From positions 1-19,474 of the forward strand of contig JAITHG010000123.1 of NCBI GenBank assembly GCA_031280075.1: a stretch of DNA of 19,474 nucleotides, written 5' to 3'. This document shows, in pieces, positions 1 to 7,541 of this stretch (position 1 is its first letter; each line of letters starts with the position of its first letter). Below the pieces are notes generated by a model. It had not been told where the DNA came from. It saw nothing but the letters and a program-made list of their open reading frames with translations, and searched no databases. The DNA is from Eubacteriales Family XIII. Incertae Sedis bacterium. Lineage in GTDB: Bacteria; Bacillota_A; Clostridia; Peptostreptococcales; Anaerovoracaceae. The position numbers and the translations under genes were made by a program.

Positions 1-383
1 CTCGCAATACCGCCAGTATTGCTGTGTTTTGCGCCTTGCATGCCGATGTGCTGAACACCGCTTTGTGTCCAATGTTTAGCTGCCGGAACAATAAATCCCC
101 TACCGAGCGGCCCCAGAAGCAGGAGTTCCTTCCCCTGCCGACAAGAAGAGAGCTCCGCCGTACCGGCACCGACGACAGCATAGACGAGGGAAAGCTCGTC
201 GCCACAGGCATCCGCGATACTGATAGGGCGCGGCAGCAGGTGCACCCCATTGTCCAGGTACAGATTGACATATTGCCCCGGATTTGCCGTCCGCGCCGCC
301 TCCGGCGCATGGAGCCGCATGCAGAAGATGCCCGAAGAAATCTCCTCGTTGCCCAGTACCGTCGCCGTCTGCCTCGTCTTCAT
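1..383 (-). CDS. pyrK: Dihydroorotate dehydrogenase B, electron transfer subunit (partial)
   Basis: This is the N-terminal part of the iron-sulfur/FAD subunit that passes electrons from dihydroorotate oxidation (PyrD) to NAD+ in pyrimidine synthesis. The ATG at 383 follows a GGAG about 10 bases upstream. About 127 codons are open to the window edge. Recognisable family pieces are PGQYVNL (about residues 35-41), the flavin-binding LPRPISIAD (about 50-58), VVGAGTAELS and LLLGPLGRGF (about 89-98). Oddity: after GRGF, homologs soon reach a GGGxG nucleotide loop. Here about 30 unfamiliar residues follow and no such loop is seen before the edge, where a 7-bp inverted repeat sits (4-22). The gene may be disrupted there, or the window may simply end too soon. 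It lies downstream of pyrBICF in the same direction but is separated by an unrelated 4.8-kb block, and it has its own promoter. Identity of the N-terminal part is secure; intactness is not. Confidence 0.85.
   Translation of the reverse strand, partial: MKTRQTATVLGNEEISSGIFCMRLHAPEAARTANPGQYVNLYLDNGVHLLPRPISIADACGDELSLVYAVVGAGTAELSSCRQGKELLLLGPLGRGFIVPAAKHWTQSGVQHIGMQGAKHSNTGGIA
4..22. repeat. Short inverted repeat at window edge
   Basis: Arms GCAATAC (4-10) and GTATTGC (16-22) are perfect complements around the 5-base loop CGCCA. It lies inside the open frame of pyrK where homology to the family has faded. It could be part of a dispersed palindromic repeat, but only one copy and one flank are visible. 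Confidence 0.45.
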
Positions 384-498
384 GGTCGCCGCTCCGTTTC
401 TTTCTTTCTCATCGTATGGGCGGACAGTTCCCACGGAGCCGAAACACGACCCATCCTGCCCGGGGAGCTACAGGCAAAGCCGCACCATCCCAGAACAG

Positions 499-528
499 AT
501 TTTACCACGAAGCCGACAGCCATGCCAA
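499..528 (-). promoter_or_regulatory. Sigma-A type promoter for pyrK
   Basis: On the minus strand, TTGGCA (528-523) and TAAAAT (504-499) are separated by 18 bases, with a TGG just before the -10 (extended -10). Transcription would start near 492 and give a leader of about 110 bases before the pyrK ATG at 383. The region 384-670 between the divergent pyrK and DUF1638 genes otherwise shows no convincing gene. Confidence 0.55.
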
Positions 529-670
529 TTTCGATTCAGTCTAGAAACACAGCAAGGCGGGTGGTCGCGGGGCTCCTTGCAGATGCCCAAACGCCGCCGA
601 ATGTGATAGAATGAAACCATCGTTATTTTATACTGCACTGTCTCATACAAGGATCAAAGGAGGTGCCTCC

Positions 671-1336
671 ATGAATCCGAACCGCTGCGCCATGATCGCC
701 TGCGATGTCCTGCGGGATGAGGTCGAGCTTGTCTTGCAAAAACATGGACTTGCCCTGCCTACCGTCTGGCTCGAGGGGCAGATGCACGACTTCCCTGACA
801 AGCTCCGCAGCATGCTGCAGGAGAACATCGATGCGCTGCAGGATCAGAGCCCGGAGCACATCCTGCTCGCTTACTGCCTGTGCGGGAACAGCACCGTCGG
901 TCTCGTAAGCCCGAAGGCGGCGCTCGTCATCCCTAAGTTCGACGACTGCATCCGGATGATGCTCACGCTTGAGAAGGGTGTCCCGCCGGACATGCAGACC
1001 GCCTGCTACTACCTCACGCGCGGGTGGGTCGACCGGGCGCGCTTCGTCACGGACACAAGACCCGAATACGTGGAGCGGTACGGAGAAGAGCGGACGAAGC
1101 AGCTCTACGAGATCCTCTACGGGGCGTACACAGACTTCGTCGTCCTCGACAACGGGGCATATGACGTAGCAGACATCCTGCCGAAGGCACAGGAGGGGGC
1201 AGAGCTGCTCGGGCTGGGCATCCGCCACGCGCAGGGCAGCACCCGCATCGTCGAGTCCCTGCTCACGGGAAACTGGGACGATGAGTTCGTCGTCGTCCCA
1301 CCCGGGGAGGAAGTGCGTGCCGAGCATTTTCGGTAA
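671..1336 (+). CDS. DUF1638 family protein
   Basis: A 221-residue soluble protein. The start at 671 follows a strong AAAGGAGG (656-663) with 7-base spacing; an in-frame ATG at 611 has no such site. Family traits by recall: the opening MIACDVLRDEVE, a hydrophobic LLAYCLCGN stretch (about residues 72-80), and VIPKFDDCIRMML (about 93-105) matching the family's usual VIPRxxDC pattern. The conserved cysteines (in ACDV, YCLCGN and DDC) could bind a metal, as has been suggested for DUF1638 proteins found near corrinoid methyltransferases; that is inference. No methyltransferase or corrinoid gene is seen nearby, so the substrate and role are unknown. It is divergent from pyrK and stands about 130 bases before the large membrane protein in the same direction. 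Confidence 0.75.
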   Translation: MNPNRCAMIACDVLRDEVELVLQKHGLALPTVWLEGQMHDFPDKLRSMLQENIDALQDQSPEHILLAYCLCGNSTVGLVSPKAALVIPKFDDCIRMMLTLEKGVPPDMQTACYYLTRGWVDRARFVTDTRPEYVERYGEERTKQLYEILYGAYTDFVVLDNGAYDVADILPKAQEGAELLGLGIRHAQGSTRIVESLLTGNWDDEFVVVPPGEEVRAEHFR

Positions 1337-1464
1337 CGTAGGAGCAGCACATGCTGTCAACGGAATGCTGGCCGACGGCGGGACAGATGATTTCCTTTTC
1401 GGCAGTGCCGGGATAATATAGGGGTAATATAATGGTGTGCTGTCAATAATGGAAGGGGACTGGT

Positions 1465-4458
1465 TTGGATTTCATCTTTGACGTATTGGATCTGTTTCCG
1501 TTGTCAGGGTATTTACTTGCAATCCTGTTCTTGGTGCTCTGGCTGAGGCAGCGCGGAGAGAACCTGCGCCTGCGGGAACAGATGCGGCGGGGGATGCCCC
1601 CGCAGTCTGTACAGCCCATGCCGCCCCCAGCGCCTCCGCAGGGCGGCACCTCCTTCCGTCCTCCTGCTGCCCGCCCGCAAGCCAGCTCTTCCCTCGGGCA
1701 TCCCCCCACCTGGCATCCGAACGTGCCCCCCCCCGGTTCGCCCACACGGCAGACGGGTGGCTTCGTCTCCTCCTATGCCATGCCGCCTGCCGCGCCCATG
1801 CCGCCCTCGCCCATGCCGCCCTCGCCCACCCGCACCCGCACGCGCGAAGAGCGCACGCAGCGCAACCTCAACGTCATCCTGTACTTCGCGGGGGTGCTGT
1901 TCATCGCGGCGGCCGCCGCCCTCATCGGCGCAAACCTGCCCGCCTCCTTCCGCATGATCCTCCTCTGCGCAATTGTCGGGCTGTTCAGCGCGGCAGGCAT
2001 CCTGCTGCATGTATGCGTGCACAGGCTGCGCCCGACCGCCGTGGCGTTCGCCGGCACAGGGCTTGCCATCACGCCTTTCGTCGGCGTGGCACTGCACACG
2101 ATCCAAGGTCTCCCCGCGCCGCAGTCCTGGCTCATCGCCTCCGTCGGGGGACTCGCGCTGGCAGTCGTGTTCACCGCCGTTCTGCGCAACCAGGTCGTCG
2201 CGTGGCTTCTGCCCGCCTTCATCCTCTCCCTGACCTGCTCCTTCATCGCCAATGCAGACATCGCCATCACGTGGTACTTCGTCTGCGGCATCCTGCTTTC
2301 GACGGTCTGCGGTCTGCTGGCAGGGCGCGGCTCGGGGCAGATCGCAGAGCTGATACGGAAGCCCGTCGTGATGACAGGGCACATCCTCACCCCAGCCGCC
2401 CTCGTAGGAAGCCTGGTCTTCTTCAGGGACGAAAGCGCCTCCGCAGACTTCCTGCACAGCGCCACCTTCGGACTGGCTGCCCTGCACTACCTGCTCGCCT
2501 TCCAGAGGGAGAGGCGGCAGGGCAAGGGCTGGTATTATGAGACAGCCTTCCGCATCCTCGCGCAGATCGCGCTGGTCTTCATCGCAAACGACGTCCTGGA
2601 GCATACCGCCTCCTCTTACGACAGGGCGCTCCGGTCGATCGCCTTCGGATGGAGCATCGTCGCATCCGCCCTGCTGCAGATCCTGTACGGGCTGCTGCGG
2701 AACAGAGGCACCGCGACGAGGAGGAAGCCCTCGGCACCAGCGCAGAACCAGGATCAGGGATCGGCGCAGGCACAGGATCAGCCACCGCCACAAGCACAAG
2801 CACAATCACAATCACAGATCCCGGAATGGATCTGGGACGCGGTCATGCTGCTCGTCATCCTGGCCGCGAACGCATGCTGGGTGCAGACGGATGAGATCGA
2901 ATGGCGCCTGTCCATGACGCATACGGGAATCAGCTTCGTGGTCATCCTCGCCACGTCCGCCTGCCTCGCCTTTCTGCAGAAGGCTGCAAACTGGCACTTC
3001 GTCAGTTGCTCGGCAGCCTACTTCGCGCTGTACAGCCTGCTCCATGAAGCGGGCGGCGCAGACTGGCGCACGATGGCATACGTGCACCTGCCCCTTGCCG
3101 CCATCGCCCTCGCGGTGCTCGCCTCCCGCTGGGGCAGGACGCATCGCCCCCTCCTGACGCTGCAGTTTTTCCTCGCCCTCACCCTCTCCGTCCTCTACGC
3201 CTTGGCTGCGGGCGACACGCTTCTGTGCGGCATCCTCTTCGCGGCGGCCGCCCTGCTCGTCCTGCTGTACTCCTATCTGGCAAAACAGCCGTACGCGGAG
3301 ATCGGCGCGTGCATCACCTTGTTTGCCGCGCTGTCTGCCTTTGCGCTGGAACTGGTCTGGGAGAATGACAGCGTCGACCTTTCCGACTGGATGCCCTTCG
3401 TCCTTTGCACCGTATCATGCGCTATCTTCGCGGTCACGGCAACCGTCCACCGCTTGCGCGGGGAGCAGGGCAGGGTGCGCGTCGCCAGTATCTTTGCGGT
3501 CGCCGTACTGCTGCCGCTGCTCCCGCTCAATGCTCTGTCCTTCCTCTTCATGGGGGATACCGCCATCGCGCTGCCCCACGCCCTGAGCATCGCCCTCCTG
3601 CTGATCCTGTCCGCAGCGCTGGTCTCCTGTGCCTTTCTCGTCAAGCCCGACGAACCCGACGGACTCGACGAACCCAACAAACCCAACGAGCCCGGCAGAT
3701 CCGGCAAAGCAAGGCGGCGATTCATCCTCTGGAGCGCGCCCGTGCTCGCGATAGAGGGCGCGCTCCTGGCGACGAGCCACGAGGGTCTCGGGCAGTTTGC
3801 CCATGCGGGAGCCTGGCTGTTCTGCGCCCTGCTGCTCATGACCCTCGCCCGGAGACTTCAGGCGCTGGCTCCGGAATTCATCGCGCACGCCTCCCTCTTC
3901 ATCGCCGCCTCGTTGTTCGCGGAAGAAGCGCTCTTCGCGATGGGCCCTTATGCGCCGGCAGACCTCCTGCCGTTCGCCCTCGCCGTGACGCTGTGGGGGC
4001 TCGTCTGCCTCGGTCTGTTTGCGGCAAGCCGGGCGCAGAAGCGCTACAGCCCGCTGCCGGGAAACGTCTACCTCGTCGCCGGGCTGGCTTGCCTGACCGT
4101 CGGCACGGGCGGTCAGGCGCTTTGGGCAGAAGGGATCTACCAAGTCGTCTTCCTCGTGCTCATGCTCGCCATTCTCGTGATGGGCGCACTGACGCAGCGG
4201 GCATGGGCGCTCGTGTGGGGCGTGACAGGCGCATCCATCGCCATCCTCTACTTCCTGAAAGCATGGATGTGGGCGATGTTCCTCTTTTTGGGGCTGCTGC
4301 TCACGGCGCTGGCGGTCTGGCGGCTGCTCGTCATCGGCAGGCGGAAGAAACGACCCGTCCCATCATCCGGATCATCCGATCCATCCAGTCCATCCGATCC
4401 GCTGCCGACGAAAGAGAACGCCGGGAACCCCGCAGCACCCACCAAATCCGCAGACTGA
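1465..4458 (+). CDS. Large multi-spanning membrane protein (DUF2157/SCO7613-like)
   Basis: A 997-residue protein of unknown function. The start is TTG at 1465, six bases after GGAAGGGG (1451-1458); no better start fits. One membrane helix (about residues 12-28) is followed by a Pro-rich cytoplasmic-type linker (44-125) with short PMPPS repeats. A basic segment (RTRTREERTQRNLN, 123-136) leads into a long run of well over 20 predicted membrane segments from about residue 137 to 958. Two low-complexity loops break the helices: Gln-rich (about 424-453) and Asp/Glu-Pro-Asn-rich (about 727-747). The tail (960-997) is Ser/Pro-rich. The RNLNVILYFAGVLFIAAAAALIG start of the membrane part resembles the large uncharacterised membrane proteins annotated as DUF2157-like or SCO7613 C-terminal-like; this is recall, not a search. 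An AT-rich stretch with TATAAT at 1428-1433 may hold its -10, but no good -35 was seen. Its stop lies 2 bases from that of the convergent MarR gene. Confidence 0.8.
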   Translation: MDFIFDVLDLFPLSGYLLAILFLVLWLRQRGENLRLREQMRRGMPPQSVQPMPPPAPPQGGTSFRPPAARPQASSSLGHPPTWHPNVPPPGSPTRQTGGFVSSYAMPPAAPMPPSPMPPSPTRTRTREERTQRNLNVILYFAGVLFIAAAAALIGANLPASFRMILLCAIVGLFSAAGILLHVCVHRLRPTAVAFAGTGLAITPFVGVALHTIQGLPAPQSWLIASVGGLALAVVFTAVLRNQVVAWLLPAFILSLTCSFIANADIAITWYFVCGILLSTVCGLLAGRGSGQIAELIRKPVVMTGHILTPAALVGSLVFFRDESASADFLHSATFGLAALHYLLAFQRERRQGKGWYYETAFRILAQIALVFIANDVLEHTASSYDRALRSIAFGWSIVASALLQILYGLLRNRGTATRRKPSAPAQNQDQGSAQAQDQPPPQAQAQSQSQIPEWIWDAVMLLVILAANACWVQTDEIEWRLSMTHTGISFVVILATSACLAFLQKAANWHFVSCSAAYFALYSLLHEAGGADWRTMAYVHLPLAAIALAVLASRWGRTHRPLLTLQFFLALTLSVLYALAAGDTLLCGILFAAAALLVLLYSYLAKQPYAEIGACITLFAALSAFALELVWENDSVDLSDWMPFVLCTVSCAIFAVTATVHRLRGEQGRVRVASIFAVAVLLPLLPLNALSFLFMGDTAIALPHALSIALLLILSAALVSCAFLVKPDEPDGLDEPNKPNEPGRSGKARRRFILWSAPVLAIEGALLATSHEGLGQFAHAGAWLFCALLLMTLARRLQALAPEFIAHASLFIAASLFAEEALFAMGPYAPADLLPFALAVTLWGLVCLGLFAASRAQKRYSPLPGNVYLVAGLACLTVGTGGQALWAEGIYQVVFLVLMLAILVMGALTQRAWALVWGVTGASIAILYFLKAWMWAMFLFLGLLLTALAVWRLLVIGRRKKRPVPSSGSSDPSSPSDPLPTKENAGNPAAPTKSAD

Positions 4459-4460
4459 TA

Positions 4461-4919
4461 TTACTCGACGGGTTCCCGCATCAGCTTTTTCAACAGGCAG
4501 ATCAACGTTCCTTGAAGCGTCGCGTCCATGAAGAAAAAGTTCGCGTCCGCCTTTTCGACCGCCTTGTTGGCGCGGCGGAGCACGCGCTCGCCCTCCGCCG
4601 TCAGGGACAGATCGGAGGGCAGCCCTTCTTCCGCCTTCCCCTCCGGCGCGCTGCGTATGACAAGCCGTCTGCGCTCGAGCAGCCGGACGCTCATCGTGAT
4701 GATGGAGACATCCACTTTTGATACGGTGGACACCGCCTCCAGCGTTACCTCCTCGTCCTCGTCCACAAGGCCGCGGATGACAGCCATGAGGATGAACTGT
4801 GTATGCGTCAGGTTATAGCCCCTGAGCACGCCCAATATTTTGCGGTGCCAGATCGCGTAGGTCTGCCAAAACACCATACCTGGATTTTCGTCTGCATTGG
4901 AGAATTTGGAATAACGCAT
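4461..4919 (-). CDS. MarR family transcriptional regulator
   Basis: A 152-residue winged-helix regulator. The start at 4919 is preceded by a purine-rich GGAAGAGGGGGGAG; an in-frame ATG at 5000 would add 27 residues that do not look like the family and lie within the promoter-proximal leader. Features in order: N-terminal dimerisation helix (GMVFWQTYAIWHRKI, about 13-27), the LTHTQFILMAVI motif typical of the family (about 36-47), a recognition-helix region around VSTVSKVDVSIITMSVRLLERRRLV, a wing around RSAPEGKAEEGLPSDLSLTAEG (about 88-109), and a C-terminal dimer helix. No cysteine or other redox-sensor signature is obvious. It is convergent with the large membrane protein and downstream of pyrF. 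Its ligand and targets are unknown; autoregulation is likely given the palindromes beside its promoter. Confidence 0.9.
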   Translation of the reverse strand: MRYSKFSNADENPGMVFWQTYAIWHRKILGVLRGYNLTHTQFILMAVIRGLVDEDEEVTLEAVSTVSKVDVSIITMSVRLLERRRLVIRSAPEGKAEEGLPSDLSLTAEGERVLRRANKAVEKADANFFFMDATLQGTLICLLKKLMREPVE

Positions 4920-4980
4920 CTCTCCCCCCTCTTCCTTTCCGATGACCGCAAAGCGCGCGTCCCTTTGCGGAGTCTCGCAC

Positions 4981-5017
4981 ATTGTCGGTTGCCCGAACAA
5001 TCCTTTTAGAATTATTC
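4981..5017 (-). promoter_or_regulatory. Candidate MarR operator(s)
   Basis: Two palindromes lie just downstream of the marR -10 box. One is the perfect 9-base GAATTATTC (5009-5017). The other is an imperfect inverted repeat ATTGTCGG / CCGAACAAT (4981-5001) whose arms differ by a one-base bulge. MarR proteins commonly bind such repeats over their own transcription start. The functional role is inference. Confidence 0.45.
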
Positions 5018-5021
5018 CATC

Positions 5022-5050
5022 ATTTTAGTGTCTGGGAGAAGGAGCGTCAA
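5022..5050 (-). promoter_or_regulatory. Sigma-A promoter of the marR gene
   Basis: On the minus strand, TTGACG (5050-5045) and TAAAAT (5027-5022) are separated by exactly 17 bases, close to consensus. The predicted start is near 5015, giving a leader of roughly 95 bases before the ATG at 4919. It lies between the end of pyrF and marR, so marR need not depend on the pyr operon. Confidence 0.7.
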
Positions 5051-5145
5051 CCAAAAGGGCGCGATTGGTGGGCGACTGCAACACCATGCGTTTGCAACAG
5101 CCCCGCCCTACGGATTTCACCGGGCTGCTCATTGATGAGACAGGA

Positions 5146-6072
5146 TCACTGCACCTTCCGCAGTGCCTCCCGCAGCGCCTCCCGCATATCCAGGGCGGCA
5201 GCGCGGGCGGCATCCGAAACATCCTGCAGATTCTCCCCGCCCGCTTTTTGCCAGGCGGCAATGATGCCGCGTGAGGAATTGACGATGCATCCGCGTCCCT
5301 GCGCGTCGAAAAACCCGCGCAGCCCCTCTGCAGTCGCCCCTTGTGCCCCATAACCGGGAACTAGGAAGAACGTGTGCGGAAGCAGGGTACGCAGTCGCGC
5401 GCCTTCTTCGGGATGGGTCGCTCCGACGACCGCCCCGACGCGACTGTAGCCGTATGCGCCGATGCTGTCCTCCCCCCATTGACCGATGAGGGAAGCCACC
5501 TGTTCGTAGAGCGGGCGGGCATCCTGCAGCAGCAAGTCCTGCAGCTCCGCGCTGCTCGGGTTGGATGTCTTCAGCAGGACGAACAGGGCACGGCCTGTCT
5601 CCGTGGCTGCGGTGACGAAGGGTCTGATGCCGTCGCTGCCCATATAGGGGTTGAGCGTCACGGCATCTTCCTGCCAGACATCGTGGAACTGTCCGTCAAT
5701 CGTGACACCTGACAGGTGGGACGCATACGCCTCCGCCGTGCTCGCGATGTCACCGCGCTTGATGTCGCCGATGACGAGCAGCCCGCGCTCCCTGGCGTAG
5801 GCGACACAGTCGAGGTAGGCGGCGAGCCCGGGCAGGCCATACCGTTCGTACATGGCGATCTGCGGCTTCACGGCAGGCACGATGTCCCACACCGCGTCGA
5901 TAATGCATCGGTTGTAGGCGATGAACATCTGCGCCACCGCCTCCGGTGTCCTGCCAAACGCTCGCGTCTTCTCCTCGCGCAGCCCGCAGGGCATCATGGA
6001 GTCAGCCGGATCCAGCCCGACGACCGTCGGGTTTCTGAGTGCGTCAATTCGACTGATCAGCCTGTCTATCAT
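5146..6072 (-). CDS. pyrF: Orotidine 5'-phosphate decarboxylase (long subtype)
   Basis: This enzyme converts OMP to UMP, the last step of de novo UMP synthesis. It has 308 residues, longer than the roughly 230-240-residue classical enzyme, and matches the long PyrF subtype (TIGR02127-like) common in Clostridia. The opening NPTVVGLDPADS (14-25) is the substrate-binding start. The catalytic Lys-Asp-Lys-Asp set is visible as K69 (in AVKPQ) and D103, K105 and D108 in IGDIKRGDI. A phosphate-binding VPGYGAQG and a C-terminal NSSRGI follow. The start at 6072 has GGAGAG about 9 bases upstream and lies inside pyrC, overlapping its end by 29 bases, which suggests translational coupling. It is the last gene of the pyrBICF run. 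No strong terminator was seen after its stop. Confidence 0.95.
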   Translation of the reverse strand: MIDRLISRIDALRNPTVVGLDPADSMMPCGLREEKTRAFGRTPEAVAQMFIAYNRCIIDAVWDIVPAVKPQIAMYERYGLPGLAAYLDCVAYARERGLLVIGDIKRGDIASTAEAYASHLSGVTIDGQFHDVWQEDAVTLNPYMGSDGIRPFVTAATETGRALFVLLKTSNPSSAELQDLLLQDARPLYEQVASLIGQWGEDSIGAYGYSRVGAVVGATHPEEGARLRTLLPHTFFLVPGYGAQGATAEGLRGFFDAQGRGCIVNSSRGIIAAWQKAGGENLQDVSDAARAAALDMREALREALRKVQ

Positions 6073-7525
6073 AGATGGTCTCTCCGTTTCTGATTGTGCG
6101 TTCGACGCGCCCGCAGACAGCCGCGCCTCCGAAGGGCGTGTTTGCGCTTCTCGACTTGAAACCGTTCGCATCGATGCGATACTTGCCCTCGACATCCAGC
6201 AGCACGAAGTCTGCGGCAGCACCGGGGGCGATCTGTCCTCGCGCCAGACCGATGAGTCTGGCGGGGTTTGCGCTCATCCTGTCGATCAGGTCTTCGAGCG
6301 TGAGCCAGCCGCCCCCAACGAGCACTGTGTGCGACACGGCAAAGGAGGTCTCCAGCCCGACGATGCCAAAGGGCGCGTCGGTCAGCGGCAGCGACTTGGC
6401 TGTCGCCTCGTGCGGGGCATGGTCGGTGGCGATCATGTCGATCGTCCCGTCGGCGAGCCCTGTGAGGATGGCCTGCCTGTCGCGCTCCGTTCGCAGCGGG
6501 GGGTTCATCTTTGCGTTCGCCCCGCTGCGCAGAACGGCCGCCTCCGTCAGGGCAAAGTAGTGGGGGGCGGTCTCCGCAGTCACGGGCAGCCCTCTTCTCT
6601 TCGCATCCCGGATCAGCGCCACACACGGCTCACTGCTGATGTGCTGCAAATGGATATGCGCGCCTGTCTCCGCCGCCAGCCGGATGTCCCGCGCAACGAT
6701 GTCGCTCTCTGCCCCTGCAGGGATGCCCGGCTGACCGAGCGCCCGCGAAACAGCCCCTTCGTTGATGCTGCCCCCTGTCTGCGAATGGTCTTCCGGATGA
6801 TCCATGAGAGGCAGGCGCAGCGCCTTTGCCGCATAGAGCGCTGCGGTCATCAGCCCATCGTCAAGAAGACTCCTGCCGTCCTCCGACAGGGCGGCGACCC
6901 CGTGCCCCGTCAGCCTGCGGCACCGGGTGTCCACCTCGTCCATCGCACGGAAGTGCACGAGTTTCTTCCCCGCCTGCCCAAGCGTCAGCGCACAGACACC
7001 GAAGACATTGACGGGAGAAACGGCCTCCGCCCTCTCGTCGATGTAGCGCAGTGTCTCCGGGCAGTCGATGGCGGGCACTGTGTTCGGCATGCAGCAGACC
7101 GTTGCGAAACCGCCTGCCGCAGCCGCCTTGCCCCCGCTTCCTATGTCCTCTTTGTCGGGGAAGCCCGGGTCGCGCAGATGCACGTGCACGTCCACGAAGG
7201 CGGGCGCAAGCACCAGCCCCCCAGCGTCGAGCCGTTGCGCAAACTCGATGGACAGGAGACCCACGCCGCCCGCTGCCCGCGCATGCGCCTCGAACAGCGC
7301 CTGATCCGCCGGGGTTGGTCGGCTTGCCAATCCGTCCCTGCCAGCAGGAAAACCGGATGCCTGCCCATCGGCAGGTGTGCCCGCAGAGAGCCGACCGTGT
7401 TCCGGCACAGCGGGCAGACCGTGTTCAGGCACAATGGATAGCACCTTCCCGTCCCGCACCAACACGGAGGACAGTCCGCCCCCCTTCACCTGGTTATACA
7501 GTCTGGCGTTTCGTATGAGCAGCAT
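6044..7525 (-). CDS. pyrC: Dihydroorotase, with N-terminal insertion
   Basis: This enzyme cyclises carbamoyl-aspartate to dihydroorotate. It is an amidohydrolase-fold class I dihydroorotase of 493 residues against a usual 420-430. Metal-site residues by alignment from memory: the HVH pair at 114/116 (in VDVHVHLRDPG), Asp216 (in LSEDG), His243 (in MDHPED), His295 (in LQHIS) and Asp368 (in ATDHAPH). The excess length lies before the HxH motif: residues about 33-95 between the first beta strands (DGKVLSI) and LVLAPAFVD hold a Pro/Gly/Ala-rich insert that starts with a duplicated VPEHG unit. The ATG at 7525 is 16 bases after the pyrI stop and has only a weak ribosome binding site, so it may rely on coupling to pyrI. 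The 3' end overlaps pyrF. Confidence 0.95.
   Translation of the reverse strand: MLLIRNARLYNQVKGGGLSSVLVRDGKVLSIVPEHGLPAVPEHGRLSAGTPADGQASGFPAGRDGLASRPTPADQALFEAHARAAGGVGLLSIEFAQRLDAGGLVLAPAFVDVHVHLRDPGFPDKEDIGSGGKAAAAGGFATVCCMPNTVPAIDCPETLRYIDERAEAVSPVNVFGVCALTLGQAGKKLVHFRAMDEVDTRCRRLTGHGVAALSEDGRSLLDDGLMTAALYAAKALRLPLMDHPEDHSQTGGSINEGAVSRALGQPGIPAGAESDIVARDIRLAAETGAHIHLQHISSEPCVALIRDAKRRGLPVTAETAPHYFALTEAAVLRSGANAKMNPPLRTERDRQAILTGLADGTIDMIATDHAPHEATAKSLPLTDAPFGIVGLETSFAVSHTVLVGGGWLTLEDLIDRMSANPARLIGLARGQIAPGAAADFVLLDVEGKYRIDANGFKSRSANTPFGGAAVCGRVERTIRNGETIYDRQADQSN
7385..7432 (-). repeat. 24-bp tandem duplication inside pyrC
   Basis: Two adjacent 24-base units encode VPEHGLPA and VPEHGRLS (PyrC residues 32-47). 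They share most positions, including GAACACGGTC. They sit at the start of the unusual PyrC insertion and may mark how it grew. Confidence 0.6.
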
Positions 7526-7541
7526 CTTTTTCGCGTCAACC

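Noticed and set aside
24..614. Rightward open frame of 196 codons
   Set aside because: It is antisense to pyrK, has no ribosome binding site and is Arg/Pro-rich as expected of a shadow in GC-rich DNA.
1513..2805. Leftward open frame of 430 codons inside the large membrane protein gene
   Set aside because: The opposite strand encodes a coherent membrane protein; this frame is low-complexity Gly/Arg/Asp and lacks a ribosome binding site.
3405..4721. Rightward open frame of 438 codons overlapping the membrane protein and marR
   Set aside because: Arg-rich shadow frame that crosses two better supported genes.
5100..5145. Terminator after pyrF
   Set aside because: Small stem CTCAT/ATGAG is present but there is no T run and it is weak; not called.
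5921..7441. Rightward open frame of 506 codons
   Set aside because: Antisense to pyrF and pyrC, both of which have intact catalytic motifs.
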